From RGIG9608 sp045612365 (GTDB lineage: Bacteria; Bacteroidota; Bacteroidia; Bacteroidales; Paludibacteraceae), in contig JAZKYY010000017.1 in the NCBI GenBank assembly GCA_045612365.1, forward strand, positions 1 through 64,000: 64,000 nt of DNA, read 5' to 3'. Shown here one piece after another: positions 36,282 to 44,476 of this stretch. Position numbers and translations under genes: made by a program. Under the pieces are notes generated by a model, which saw only the letters and a list, made by a program, of their open reading frames with translations, ran no database searches and was not told the origin of the DNA. Each line of letters begins with the position of its first letter. Within the stretch, counting starts at the first letter, position 1.

Positions 36282-37961
36282 TCATTTTCTGAAATAGAAA
36301 TATCTTACCGATAAATAAATGGTTCCAAAAATCAGAAGAATAAATATGGGAAGTAAAAGATTTGTCCATTTAATCAGCGGTTTCTGCTCCAAGACTGCTT
36401 TTTTATTCAACATTCGAAGTTTGAATGTACGATTACGAAGATTTATCCAACCTTCATCATCGGTCAAATAAAGCAATGCATTCAGAATAAAATCACGATT
36501 TCCAAACTGCATTCCAGAATATCTATCAAACCCAACTGGAAGAACCTGATATCCATTAGCCGTAGGCACAATTTCGTTTTTAATAATATCACCATCGGCC
36601 ACAACCACCATCTTTGTTTCTACACTCCTATTTCGTAACGGTTGAGCATTTTCTATACCTTGAGGCAACATTCTATTTTGAAATCCAGAGGAAAAACTTC
36701 CCTCCAAAGCCACCGCTACAGGAACAAAAGAAACATTAAAATACTGCTCATCAAACCCAGTTAGCATTTCATCAAGATCAATCATTGTAGGAGTCTGCAC
36801 AACGTGAGAAGCCGACGAAGTAGCCAACAAAATTGTTGCTTTTTGAGATTCATTTTCTCCCGTAAAATCTATATATGAGCAGAAATCAGCTTTTATTTGA
36901 GAAAGATTACGAGTAATAGGATGCTGAGGAGACGTGAGCAAAATAGGAGAAAACGTCCAAGGAACAGATTCATATTGCGGCACCGACGATGCTGAGACAT
37001 TAAAAGGCATTTGTACACATTGAACATCTTGAACCAATGCCCCGTTTATTCTCACCCCGTAACGGAAAAGCAAATCATTCAAATTAACATCCAATGCAAT
37101 AGCAGGAGAAGAACCTTGCTCAACAAGTTGTTGCATCGACATTTTTACGCCATCAATCAACCAAAGAACTCTCCCTCCATTCATGATATACTGGTCAATT
37201 ATGTATTTCTCTTTTTCCGTGAAAGAAGAATCTGGCTTTGCAATAATGATTGCTTTATAGTCATTCAAGATAGAAGCATCATTTCCAAGAATTCCTCTAT
37301 CTACCTGAAAATACCGGCTAAACGCTGAAGATATATCATAAACCAACTCTTCGGCCAATTCTCCATGACCTTCCAAAAAAGCAATCTTTTGCACCTGTGT
37401 TGAATTCAAAATTCTTATAGCATCAGTAAGCTCAAATTCTAGATTTTCAATAGAAATATTCAAATTTTCAGCACCAGAATTTCCAGCTATATTTTTTAGC
37501 AAATTAACAGGAAAAGTATCTTTTTGAGTAACTATTTCTGCCCATGGGAACACCATTTTCTGAATCATCTTTCCCTCGTTGTCACGCTCATAAATAGTGG
37601 TGTGAGACAATCCTCGTTGTTCCAATCTCTCATAGTTTTTCATCCTTTCTTCCTCGGAAGTTGCTTGCGATGGATTTATAAAAGCATAAGTTATGTCGCC
37701 TTTGGCATAAACAGAAAATTCATCGAGCAACTCTCGCAACGAATTTTTCAAGCGCAAAAAACCAGAATTCAAATCTCCATCAAGATAAATGTTAACCAAA
37801 ATTGGAGATTGAAGATTTCTCATCAAATCCTTTGTGTTTTTGGAAATGCTAAACCTCTTTTCCGAAGTTAAATCTATTCGGAAAAAGCTACGTTGCAAAC
37901 AGAAGTTCAAAACAACAATCAACGCAACCGCACTCAGCGCAAAAATATACTTGTTCTTCAT
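36282..37961 (-). CDS. gldG: Gliding motility ABC transporter component GldG
   Basis: A 559-residue protein with an N-terminal membrane anchor (KNKYIFALSAVALIVVLNFCL), the ABC-2-type auxiliary domain (FFRIDLTSEKRFSISKNTKDLMRNLQSPILVNIYLDGDL), an IAFLEGHGE motif and a C-terminal membrane helix (LLLPIFILLIFGTIYLSVRYF). This layout matches GldG. With GldA and GldF it forms an ABC transporter. gldF, normally adjacent, is absent on both sides. The start is set at MKNKYIF (37961), since the eight upstream codons overlap the likely promoter. Confidence 0.82.
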   Translation of the reverse strand: MKNKYIFALSAVALIVVLNFCLQRSFFRIDLTSEKRFSISKNTKDLMRNLQSPILVNIYLDGDLNSGFLRLKNSLRELLDEFSVYAKGDITYAFINPSQATSEEERMKNYERLEQRGLSHTTIYERDNEGKMIQKMVFPWAEIVTQKDTFPVNLLKNIAGNSGAENLNISIENLEFELTDAIRILNSTQVQKIAFLEGHGELAEELVYDISSAFSRYFQVDRGILGNDASILNDYKAIIIAKPDSSFTEKEKYIIDQYIMNGGRVLWLIDGVKMSMQQLVEQGSSPAIALDVNLNDLLFRYGVRINGALVQDVQCVQMPFNVSASSVPQYESVPWTFSPILLTSPQHPITRNLSQIKADFCSYIDFTGENESQKATILLATSSASHVVQTPTMIDLDEMLTGFDEQYFNVSFVPVAVALEGSFSSGFQNRMLPQGIENAQPLRNRSVETKMVVVADGDIIKNEIVPTANGYQVLPVGFDRYSGMQFGNRDFILNALLYLTDDEGWINLRNRTFKLRMLNKKAVLEQKPLIKWTNLLLPIFILLIFGTIYLSVRYFYFRK

Positions 37962-37974
37962 CCTTATTAAAGCA

Positions 37975-37982
37975 CAAAAATA
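37975..37982 (-). promoter_or_regulatory. -7 promoter box for gldG
   Basis: Reads TATTTTTG on the minus strand, 13 nt upstream of the gldG ATG. Together with the terminator at 38030-38064 it suggests gldG is transcribed separately from hemD. Confidence 0.5.
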
Positions 37983-38029
37983 CAAATAATTTCAATTTTG
38001 CTTATTACTAAAAAGCGTGCTAATCAAAA

Positions 38030-38064
38030 TAAAAAACGCTTCAAGAAAGTTTCTCAAAGCGTCT
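38030..38064 (-). terminator. Terminator after hemD
   Basis: ACGCTT pairs with AAGCGT on the minus strand, extended by an inner GAAA/TTTC stem, and is followed by TTTTTTATTTT. It closes the LOG-DUF4271-hemD operon. Confidence 0.75.
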
Positions 38065-38088
38065 TTTCTATCAAAAGAAAAATTTATG

Positions 38089-38844
38089 TTATTTTTTTGA
38101 TTTATGATTTTCCTTAATGTATTGGAAAAGTGCCATTGCCATGGATGGACAAGTTGGAGTAGGTACTGCCAAATCCAAACGCAAGTTTGCATCATTAACT
38201 GCTTTTGCTGTAGTTGCTCCAAAACAAGCAATCTTAATTTCTCCTTGCTCAAAGTTTGGAAAGTTTTTCAACAAGGAAGATATTCCCTGTGGAGAGAAGA
38301 ATACTAACATATCGTAGTCAAAACTTTCTCCTTCCTTAAAATCGTTGCTCACTGTTCTGTACATACATGCCACACGATACTTCGATTGCTTCGCATCAAG
38401 TTGTTTTACAATTTCTTCGTTGTATTGTTCTGGAAGAACCACCAAGAAATTTTCGTCTGGATTTTTTCCAATCATATTGAGCAAATCGGGCAATTTTCCT
38501 GTTTCTGGGAAAAATACCTTGCGCTTACGATAATGAATGAACTTCTGCAAATAAAGTGCTATTTGCTCCGACTGACAGAAATATTTTGTTTTTTCTGAAA
38601 CAGTCACTCTCAAGTCTCCACAAATTCTAAAGAAATGATCGATACCATTACGAGAGGTAAAAACAATGGCCGTATGATTCAAAATAGAGACTTTTTGCTC
38701 CTTAAACTCCTTCGTTGGAATAGGATCAACCTTAATAAAAGGGCGAAAATCTATTTTTACCCCGAATTTTTCGATAATATCAAAGTACGGAGAATTTTCG
38801 GAAAGTGGCTTTGGTTGAGAAACCAGTATCTTCTTTACTTTCAA
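38089..38844 (-). CDS. hemD: Uroporphyrinogen-III synthase
   Basis: Cyclises hydroxymethylbilane to uroporphyrinogen III in heme synthesis. The 251-residue protein has the two alpha/beta lobes of the HemD fold: KKILVSQPKPLSENSPYFDII at the start, AIVFTSRNGIDHFF in lobe one, and YDMLVFFSPQGISSLLKNFP with KIACFGATTAKAV in lobe two. HemD is poorly conserved overall. Its pairing with a DUF4271 gene is common in Bacteroidetes and supports the call. Confidence 0.85.
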   Translation of the reverse strand: MKVKKILVSQPKPLSENSPYFDIIEKFGVKIDFRPFIKVDPIPTKEFKEQKVSILNHTAIVFTSRNGIDHFFRICGDLRVTVSEKTKYFCQSEQIALYLQKFIHYRKRKVFFPETGKLPDLLNMIGKNPDENFLVVLPEQYNEEIVKQLDAKQSKYRVACMYRTVSNDFKEGESFDYDMLVFFSPQGISSLLKNFPNFEQGEIKIACFGATTAKAVNDANLRLDLAVPTPTCPSMAMALFQYIKENHKSKK

Positions 38845-38855
38845 TTGATTAAATA

Positions 38856-39551
38856 TTAAAATTTGACAATCAAAAATTCATTGGAAATTACCTTTATAAC
38901 TAATAAAACAGGTAAAATTTCCGAGGTGCAAAGATACAAAAATAAATAAAATAAAGAAGGGATTCCTTGAAAGAATAATCGGAACTGCTTTATAAACAGC
39001 AAAATCGCTGAAATTATAGCCACGGCAACCGATATATTCGACCACAAAAAAGAGGTAAAGTTTACAACAAAAAGAGATATCACAAGCAAAGGAAAAACTA
39101 TCAGAAAGTTCAAAGAAACAAGATTAATAACATCCTTTGTATACAAAGCCGCTAAAGCAGATTTATTAAAAACAAATCCAAGAAAATGGATAAGCGCAAT
39201 TTTCAACCAAAAAGCAACTAAAAAGAATAATGAAAAACCAAGAATAAACACCCATTCTTGTACATCGTAGATAAACTGATGACCGAACAATCTAGCAGCA
39301 AAAAAACCATAACAAACACACGTTCCTAACAAAAGGACAAACTTGAACAAATGGTTGTTTTGTGTAGAATCAAAATTCACACGAGAATCCGTATTCCAAT
39401 AATTGGCAAAAAAGTAAGAAAACAGTTTTACACTATTTGGCAATAAAAAACAATACAACGCAAAAGCAAGAACCAAACCAAGCGTAACCCACGAAGAAGG
39501 AAAAACATCTACTCTATCTATCATCGGCAGAAACTTGAAGGTATGTTGCAT
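38856..39551 (-). CDS. DUF4271 membrane protein
   Basis: A 231-residue membrane protein with about six to seven hydrophobic helices. Signature segments are RVDVFPSSWVTLGLVLAF at the N-terminus and DVQEWVFILGFSLFFLVAFWLKI in the middle, matching DUF4271, a Bacteroidetes family of unknown function usually encoded next to hemD. A GTG at 39563 overlapping the upstream stop codon is an alternative start; ATG 39551 is preferred. Confidence 0.8.
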   Translation of the reverse strand: MQHTFKFLPMIDRVDVFPSSWVTLGLVLAFALYCFLLPNSVKLFSYFFANYWNTDSRVNFDSTQNNHLFKFVLLLGTCVCYGFFAARLFGHQFIYDVQEWVFILGFSLFFLVAFWLKIALIHFLGFVFNKSALAALYTKDVINLVSLNFLIVFPLLVISLFVVNFTSFLWSNISVAVAIISAILLFIKQFRLFFQGIPSLFYLFLYLCTSEILPVLLVIKVISNEFLIVKF

Positions 39552-39562
39552 TACGTTTTCCA

Positions 39563-40153
39563 CTACTTGATTGCTGCTATTTTTCTAAAACTATTATCCC
39601 AAACTTCAAAACTGCGAATTGCAGGAAGAATATCCTCAGCTTTTTCAACCACTTTCCACATTTTTTTATGTTCTTCTCTCATAAAATTCTGTTCTATAAG
39701 TTGGTCAAGAAAACTCAAGACTTTATCAAAAAATCCATTTTTGTTCAAAATAACTATTGGTTTGGGATATAAGCCTAATTGTTTCCAAGTAATTATCTCA
39801 AAAAGTTCTTCAAGAGTTCCTATTCCTCCTGCCAAAGCAACAGAAGCATCGCCTAAGTTTGCCATAGTTTGTTTGCGTTGGTGCATAGAATCCACCACCT
39901 TAAGTTCGGTCAGGTTGTTATGTTGCCATCCCATCTCGCACATAAATTGTGGAATTACTCCAATTACTTTTCCTCCATTTTTCAAAACTGCTTCCGAAAC
40001 CTCATTCATTAGACCAATAGATCCCGCTCCATTGCAACAGGCAATGTTTTCTTTGGCTAAAATTTCGCCAAACTTTTTTGCTTCTTCAAAATAGCAGTCA
40101 TCAATTTTTGAACTTGAAGCACAAAAGACAGTTATTGTTTCTATTGTTTTCAA
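39563..40153 (-). CDS. LOG family protein (TIGR00730)
   Basis: A 196-residue Rossmann-fold protein of the LOG family. Characterised members release nucleobase from cytokinin riboside monophosphates or other nucleoside monophosphates. The nucleotide-binding motif is AGGIGTLEELFE (PGGxGTxxE type), and CNGAGSIGLMN supplies the glycine-rich loop. Length is typical. It shares an operon with DUF4271 and hemD. Confidence 0.9.
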   Translation of the reverse strand: MKTIETITVFCASSSKIDDCYFEEAKKFGEILAKENIACCNGAGSIGLMNEVSEAVLKNGGKVIGVIPQFMCEMGWQHNNLTELKVVDSMHQRKQTMANLGDASVALAGGIGTLEELFEIITWKQLGLYPKPIVILNKNGFFDKVLSFLDQLIEQNFMREEHKKMWKVVEKAEDILPAIRSFEVWDNSFRKIAAIK

Positions 40154-40162
40154 TTTATTGTT

Positions 40163-41335
40163 TTATTTTTCGTAATAGAACGTTCCGTAAGGCGACTCAA
40201 TTAACAATTCAGGTTTTTCCGAAGATTCGCAATAACCTACAATTTGAGCATCAATATTAAATTCTTTTGCAATAGAAATAATTTGCTGAGCATACTGTTC
40301 GGGCAAATAGATTTCCAAACGATGTCCCATGTTGAACACCTTGTACATTTCGCGCCAATCAGTACCCGATTCTTTCTGAATAAGTTCAAAAAGTGGAGGA
40401 ATTGGGAAAAGATTATTTTTTACCACCTTAAGAGCATCTATAAAATGAAGAATTTTTGTTTGCGCTCCACCTGTGCAATGTATCATTCCATGTATTTCCG
40501 AACGAAGTTCGGTCAATATTCTTTTCACAACCGGTGCGTAAGTTCTTGTTGGAGAAAGAACCAACTTTCCTGCATCAAGACCTGTATCAGCAATTTTATC
40601 AGTTAGTTTTTTTGTTCCAGAATAAACCAAATCAGTAGGAATATCAGTATTATAACTTTCTGGATATTTTTCTGCGATATACTTTGCAAACACGTCGTGA
40701 CGAGCAGAAGTCAATCCATTGCTACCCATTCCTCCATTGTATTCTTTTTCGTAGGTTGCCTTTCCAAATGACGAAAGTCCAACAATAACATCGCCTGACA
40801 CGATGTTAGCATTGTTTACCACATCGCTACGTTTCATACGGCAAGTTACTGTACTGTCCACAATAATAGTACGAACCAAATCGCCAACATCAGCAGTTTC
40901 TCCACCCGTTTGGTAAATGTTCACTCCCATTTCGCGAAGCTCAGAAACTAACTCGTCTGTTCCATTGATTATGGTAGAAATTACTTCCTGGGGAATAAGG
41001 TTTTTATTTCTTCCAATTGTTGATGAAAGCAAAATATTATCAGTTGCCCCAACACAAAGCAAATCGTCAATATTCATAATCAACGCATCTTGAGCAATGC
41101 CCTTCCACACAGAAAGATCGCCAGTTTCCTTCCAATAGCAATATGCCAAACTCGACTTTGTTCCGGCACCATCAGCATGCATCAGATTGCAATATTCATC
41201 GTCTGCTCCCAAGTAATCTGGAATTATTTTGCAAAATGCTTTTGGAAAAAGTCCTTTGTCTATGTTTTTGATGGCCTTGTGCACATCTTCTTTCGTAGCG
41301 GAAACACCGCGCAAGTTGTAACGTTCGTTATTCAT
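40163..41335 (-). CDS. purM: Phosphoribosylformylglycinamidine cyclo-ligase (AIR synthase)
   Basis: Forms aminoimidazole ribotide in purine synthesis. The 390-residue protein matches the long Bacteroidetes PurM form. It has MHADGAGTKSSLAYCYWKETGDLSVWKGIAQDALIMNIDDLLCVGA, GGETADVGD and a C-terminal AIRS domain with MIHCTGGAQTK and FNMGHRLEIYLPE. Its ATG overlaps the recF stop by 4 nt, indicating coupled translation. Confidence 0.9.
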   Translation of the reverse strand: MNNERYNLRGVSATKEDVHKAIKNIDKGLFPKAFCKIIPDYLGADDEYCNLMHADGAGTKSSLAYCYWKETGDLSVWKGIAQDALIMNIDDLLCVGATDNILLSSTIGRNKNLIPQEVISTIINGTDELVSELREMGVNIYQTGGETADVGDLVRTIIVDSTVTCRMKRSDVVNNANIVSGDVIVGLSSFGKATYEKEYNGGMGSNGLTSARHDVFAKYIAEKYPESYNTDIPTDLVYSGTKKLTDKIADTGLDAGKLVLSPTRTYAPVVKRILTELRSEIHGMIHCTGGAQTKILHFIDALKVVKNNLFPIPPLFELIQKESGTDWREMYKVFNMGHRLEIYLPEQYAQQIISIAKEFNIDAQIVGYCESSEKPELLIESPYGTFYYEK

Positions 41336-42429
41336 GATACTTCTTTTATTTCTCCGTTTTTAACGGCAAATAGTTTATATTCTTTATTTATTGATTTTAA
41401 TATTTCATCTACATTTTCACGATTGGTATCTGTGATAAAAATCTGCCCAAAAGCATCGCTCGAAACCAATTTAATTATTTGTTGCACTCTACTTTTATCA
41501 AGTTTTGCAAAAATATCGTCCAACAACAAAAGAGGTGTTTTCTGACTCACGTTTTTCAACAACTCAAATTGTGCCAACTTTAGAGCAATCAAATAGGTTT
41601 TAATTTGTCCTTGAGAACCCGTTCTTTTCAACGGATAAGAATTGAGTTGCATTTCTATATCGTCACGATGAATTCCTCTTGTTGTAAAACCTATTATTTT
41701 GTCTCTCTCACGAGTTTCTTGCAAAAGTTTCTTCAATGAATCGCCCGACTGCAAGTGCGATGTATATTCCATCTGAACTTGCTCTTTTTCTTCCGAAATA
41801 AAAGAATAATACTTCTGAAAAATCGGCAATAATTCTTGAATAAACTCACTTCTTTTGTTGTAAATATATACACCGTATTCAGCCAATTCCTCCTCGTAAA
41901 TGTCAAACATTAATTCATCCGTCGCTTCTGACTTAAGAAGTTTATTCCTATTCTGCAATGCATTATTGTAACGGATCAGCATTTGCAAATACGTTTTGTC
42001 ATACTGAGAAATTACAGTATCAAGGAAACAACGTCTAACTTCTCCTCCCGACAGAATCAAATCAATGTCTCCCGGAGAAATCATTACCAAAGGCAATAAC
42101 CCAATATGTTCAGAGTAGCGGGAGTAACTATTTTTGTTGCGTTTGAATTGTTTTTTTTGTTTGCGTTTCATTCCACAATAAATGTTTTCCTCCTTACCCA
42201 CACAGTCATAAAGACCTTGCAAAACAAAAAAATCTTCATCGTAATTTATCACTTGCGCATCCACCGGATTATTTGGACTTTTGCAAAAAGAGAGGTAATA
42301 AATAGCATCCAAAACATTTGTTTTTCCCATTCCATTATCACCAACAAAGCAATTTATTTTTTGAGAAAAATCAAGCTCTCCACTATGGATATTTTTGTAA
42401 TTGACTATGGAAAGATGCTGCAACTTCAT
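41332..42429 (-). CDS. recF: DNA replication and repair protein RecF
   Basis: SMC-like ATPase that helps load RecA at gaps. The 365-residue protein has Walker A GDNGMGKT (30-37), signature-type sequence GSQGQIKTYLIALKLAQF and Walker B PLLLLDDIFAKLDKSR. Length is normal. It is the first gene of an operon with purM and the LOG gene. A -7 box ends 4 nt before its ATG. Confidence 0.95.
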   Translation of the reverse strand: MKLQHLSIVNYKNIHSGELDFSQKINCFVGDNGMGKTNVLDAIYYLSFCKSPNNPVDAQVINYDEDFFVLQGLYDCVGKEENIYCGMKRKQKKQFKRNKNSYSRYSEHIGLLPLVMISPGDIDLILSGGEVRRCFLDTVISQYDKTYLQMLIRYNNALQNRNKLLKSEATDELMFDIYEEELAEYGVYIYNKRSEFIQELLPIFQKYYSFISEEKEQVQMEYTSHLQSGDSLKKLLQETRERDKIIGFTTRGIHRDDIEMQLNSYPLKRTGSQGQIKTYLIALKLAQFELLKNVSQKTPLLLLDDIFAKLDKSRVQQIIKLVSSDAFGQIFITDTNRENVDEILKSINKEYKLFAVKNGEIKEVS

Positions 42430-42433
42430 TGTG

Positions 42434-42441
42434 CAAAAATA
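42434..42441 (-). promoter_or_regulatory. -7 promoter box very close to recF
   Basis: Reads TATTTTTG on the minus strand and ends 4 nt before the recF ATG, so a transcript starting here would have almost no leader. Confidence 0.5.
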
Positions 42442-42531
42442 ATGATAAGTTGTGAGTTATGAGCAATATAAAAAGATGTTTCGATATTTTTCTATATCTT
42501 AATTCTTTCCTCATTATTTCAGTTTTTTCAC

Positions 42532-42539
42532 TACTTTTG
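42532..42539 (+). promoter_or_regulatory. -7 promoter box for parE
   Basis: TACTTTTG matches TAnnTTTG and ends 24 nt before the parE ATG. Confidence 0.6.
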
Positions 42540-42563
42540 CACTGAAAATTTGATTCAATCATT

Positions 42564-44462
42564 ATGGCCGAAAAAGAAAACCTACTTTCAAATAAGAATT
42601 CAGCATATACGGAAGAAAACATAAAAACCCTCGAGGGGTTAGAGCATGTGCGCTTGCGTCCTGGTATGTACATTGGAAAACTGGGAGATGGTGCTTATGC
42701 CGACGATGGTATTTATGTTCTTTTGAAAGAAGTTATTGACAACTCGATTGACGAATTTAGAATGCGTTGCGGTAATGTAATTGACATTAAACTTGATGAA
42801 AAAACCATTTCTGTTCGTGACTTTGGTCGAGGCATTCCGCAAGGAAAACTTGTTGATGCTGTTTCTAAAATGAATACTGGAGCAAAATACGATACAAAAT
42901 CGTTCCAAAAATCAGTAGGTTTGAATGGTGTGGGGACTAAAGCCGTAAATGCACTCTCTTCACATTTTATTGTAAAATCTTTCCGCGACGGAAAAGTAAA
43001 ACAAGCAGATTTTCAGTTTGGCAAATTGGTAAAAGAATACGAGTTAGAACCAACAAAAGAAAAAAACGGAACATTTATTGAGTTCACTCCCGATGAAAGT
43101 ATTTTTGGAGTATACAACTTCAAAAACGAATATATCGAAACTTTACTCAGAAACTATAGTTATCTGAATACGGGTCTATCGTTGATATTCAACGGACAAA
43201 AATTCTTGTCGCGAAACGGTTTGTTAGACCTTCTTAATGAACGTAACACTTCTGAGCCACTCTACTCTACTGTGCATCTCAAGGATGAAGATATTGAAAT
43301 TGCATTCACTCATACTAATCAGTACGGAGAAGAGTACTACTCTTTTGTCAACGGACAAAACACCACACAAGGAGGTACTCATCAGAGTGCACTGAAAGAA
43401 CACATTGCTCGTACCATAAAGGATTTTTACGGAAAAAACTTTGAATTGCAAGATATCCGAAATGGTTTAGTTGGTGCAATTGCAATAAACGTCATAGAAC
43501 CAACTTTTGAAAGTCAAACAAAAATCAAATTAGGATCTCCAAATATGGCACCAGACAAAGATAACGAAGGCGAACCTTATCCTTTGTCGGGCGTAAGCGT
43601 AAATAAATTTGTTGGAGATTTTGTTAAAAAAGAAGTGGATAATTTTCTACATCGGAATCCTGATGTAGCTGAAACTCTTTTACAAAAAATCATTGCCTCG
43701 AGCAAAGAACGCAAAGCTATTGCTGGCATCACTAAATTATCAAGAGAGAGTGCAAAAAAAGTAAGTCTGCACAACAAAAAATTGCGCGATTGTCGCATTC
43801 ACTACAACGATAGCAAAGGCGATAGACAAGAAGAAAGTTGTATCTTCATCACCGAAGGAAACTCTGCATCTGGTTCAATTACAAAATGTAGGGATGTAGC
43901 TACTCAAGCCGTTTTTAGTTTGAGAGGGAAACCTTACAACTGCTATGGACAAACAAAAGAGATTGTTTACAAAAACGAAGAATTCAACTACTTGCAAGCT
44001 GCTCTTAACATCGAAGATGGCCTTGAAGGTTTGCGTTACAACAAAGTTATTATTGCTACTGATGCCGATGATGACGGAATGCACATTCGACTTTTGATGA
44101 TGACGTTTTTCCTTCAGTTCTTCCCCGATTTGGTAAAAAAAGGACACGTGTATATTCTGCAAACACCGCTTTTCCGTGTACGCAACAAGAAAGAAACTCG
44201 CTACTGCTACACCGAAAAGGAACGAATTGATGCCATTAATGCACTGGGTCCAAAGCCAGAAATTACTCGATTTAAAGGGTTAGGAGAAATTTCGCCAGAA
44301 GAATTCAAAAATTTTATTGGAGAAAATATACGACTCGAGCAACTCTCATTAAGGAAAGAGGATGTGGTTTCCGAATTACTCTCCTTTTACATGGGAAAAA
44401 ACACTACTCAACGTCAAGAATTTATTTTGGAAAATCTAATTGTAGAAGAAGATATTGTATAA
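42564..44462 (+). CDS. parE: DNA topoisomerase IV subunit B
   Basis: ATPase subunit of a type IIA topoisomerase. The 632-residue protein has the GHKL ATPase domain (EVIDNSIDEF, GRGIPQG, GLNGVGTKAVNALS), the transducer, and a Toprim domain with TEGNSASG and DADDDGMHIRLLM. It lacks the insert seen in many Gram-negative GyrB proteins and fits the Bacteroidetes ParE group. parC is not adjacent. In many relatives coaD follows parE; here the terminator follows directly and coaD is near 3.2 kb. Confidence 0.9.
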   Translation: MAEKENLLSNKNSAYTEENIKTLEGLEHVRLRPGMYIGKLGDGAYADDGIYVLLKEVIDNSIDEFRMRCGNVIDIKLDEKTISVRDFGRGIPQGKLVDAVSKMNTGAKYDTKSFQKSVGLNGVGTKAVNALSSHFIVKSFRDGKVKQADFQFGKLVKEYELEPTKEKNGTFIEFTPDESIFGVYNFKNEYIETLLRNYSYLNTGLSLIFNGQKFLSRNGLLDLLNERNTSEPLYSTVHLKDEDIEIAFTHTNQYGEEYYSFVNGQNTTQGGTHQSALKEHIARTIKDFYGKNFELQDIRNGLVGAIAINVIEPTFESQTKIKLGSPNMAPDKDNEGEPYPLSGVSVNKFVGDFVKKEVDNFLHRNPDVAETLLQKIIASSKERKAIAGITKLSRESAKKVSLHNKKLRDCRIHYNDSKGDRQEESCIFITEGNSASGSITKCRDVATQAVFSLRGKPYNCYGQTKEIVYKNEEFNYLQAALNIEDGLEGLRYNKVIIATDADDDGMHIRLLMMTFFLQFFPDLVKKGHVYILQTPLFRVRNKKETRYCYTEKERIDAINALGPKPEITRFKGLGEISPEEFKNFIGENIRLEQLSLRKEDVVSELLSFYMGKNTTQRQEFILENLIVEEDIV

Positions 44463-44476
44463 AATATCTTCTTTTT
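44446..44476 (+). terminator. Terminator of parE
   Basis: GAAGATATT (44448-44456) pairs with AATATCTTC (44463-44471), followed by a T run. The hairpin overlaps the parE stop codon. Confidence 0.75.

Noticed and set aside
37992..38088. Possible remnant of gldF between gldG and hemD
   Set aside because: Only about 100 bp of non-coding sequence with a terminator is present; no permease-like residues.
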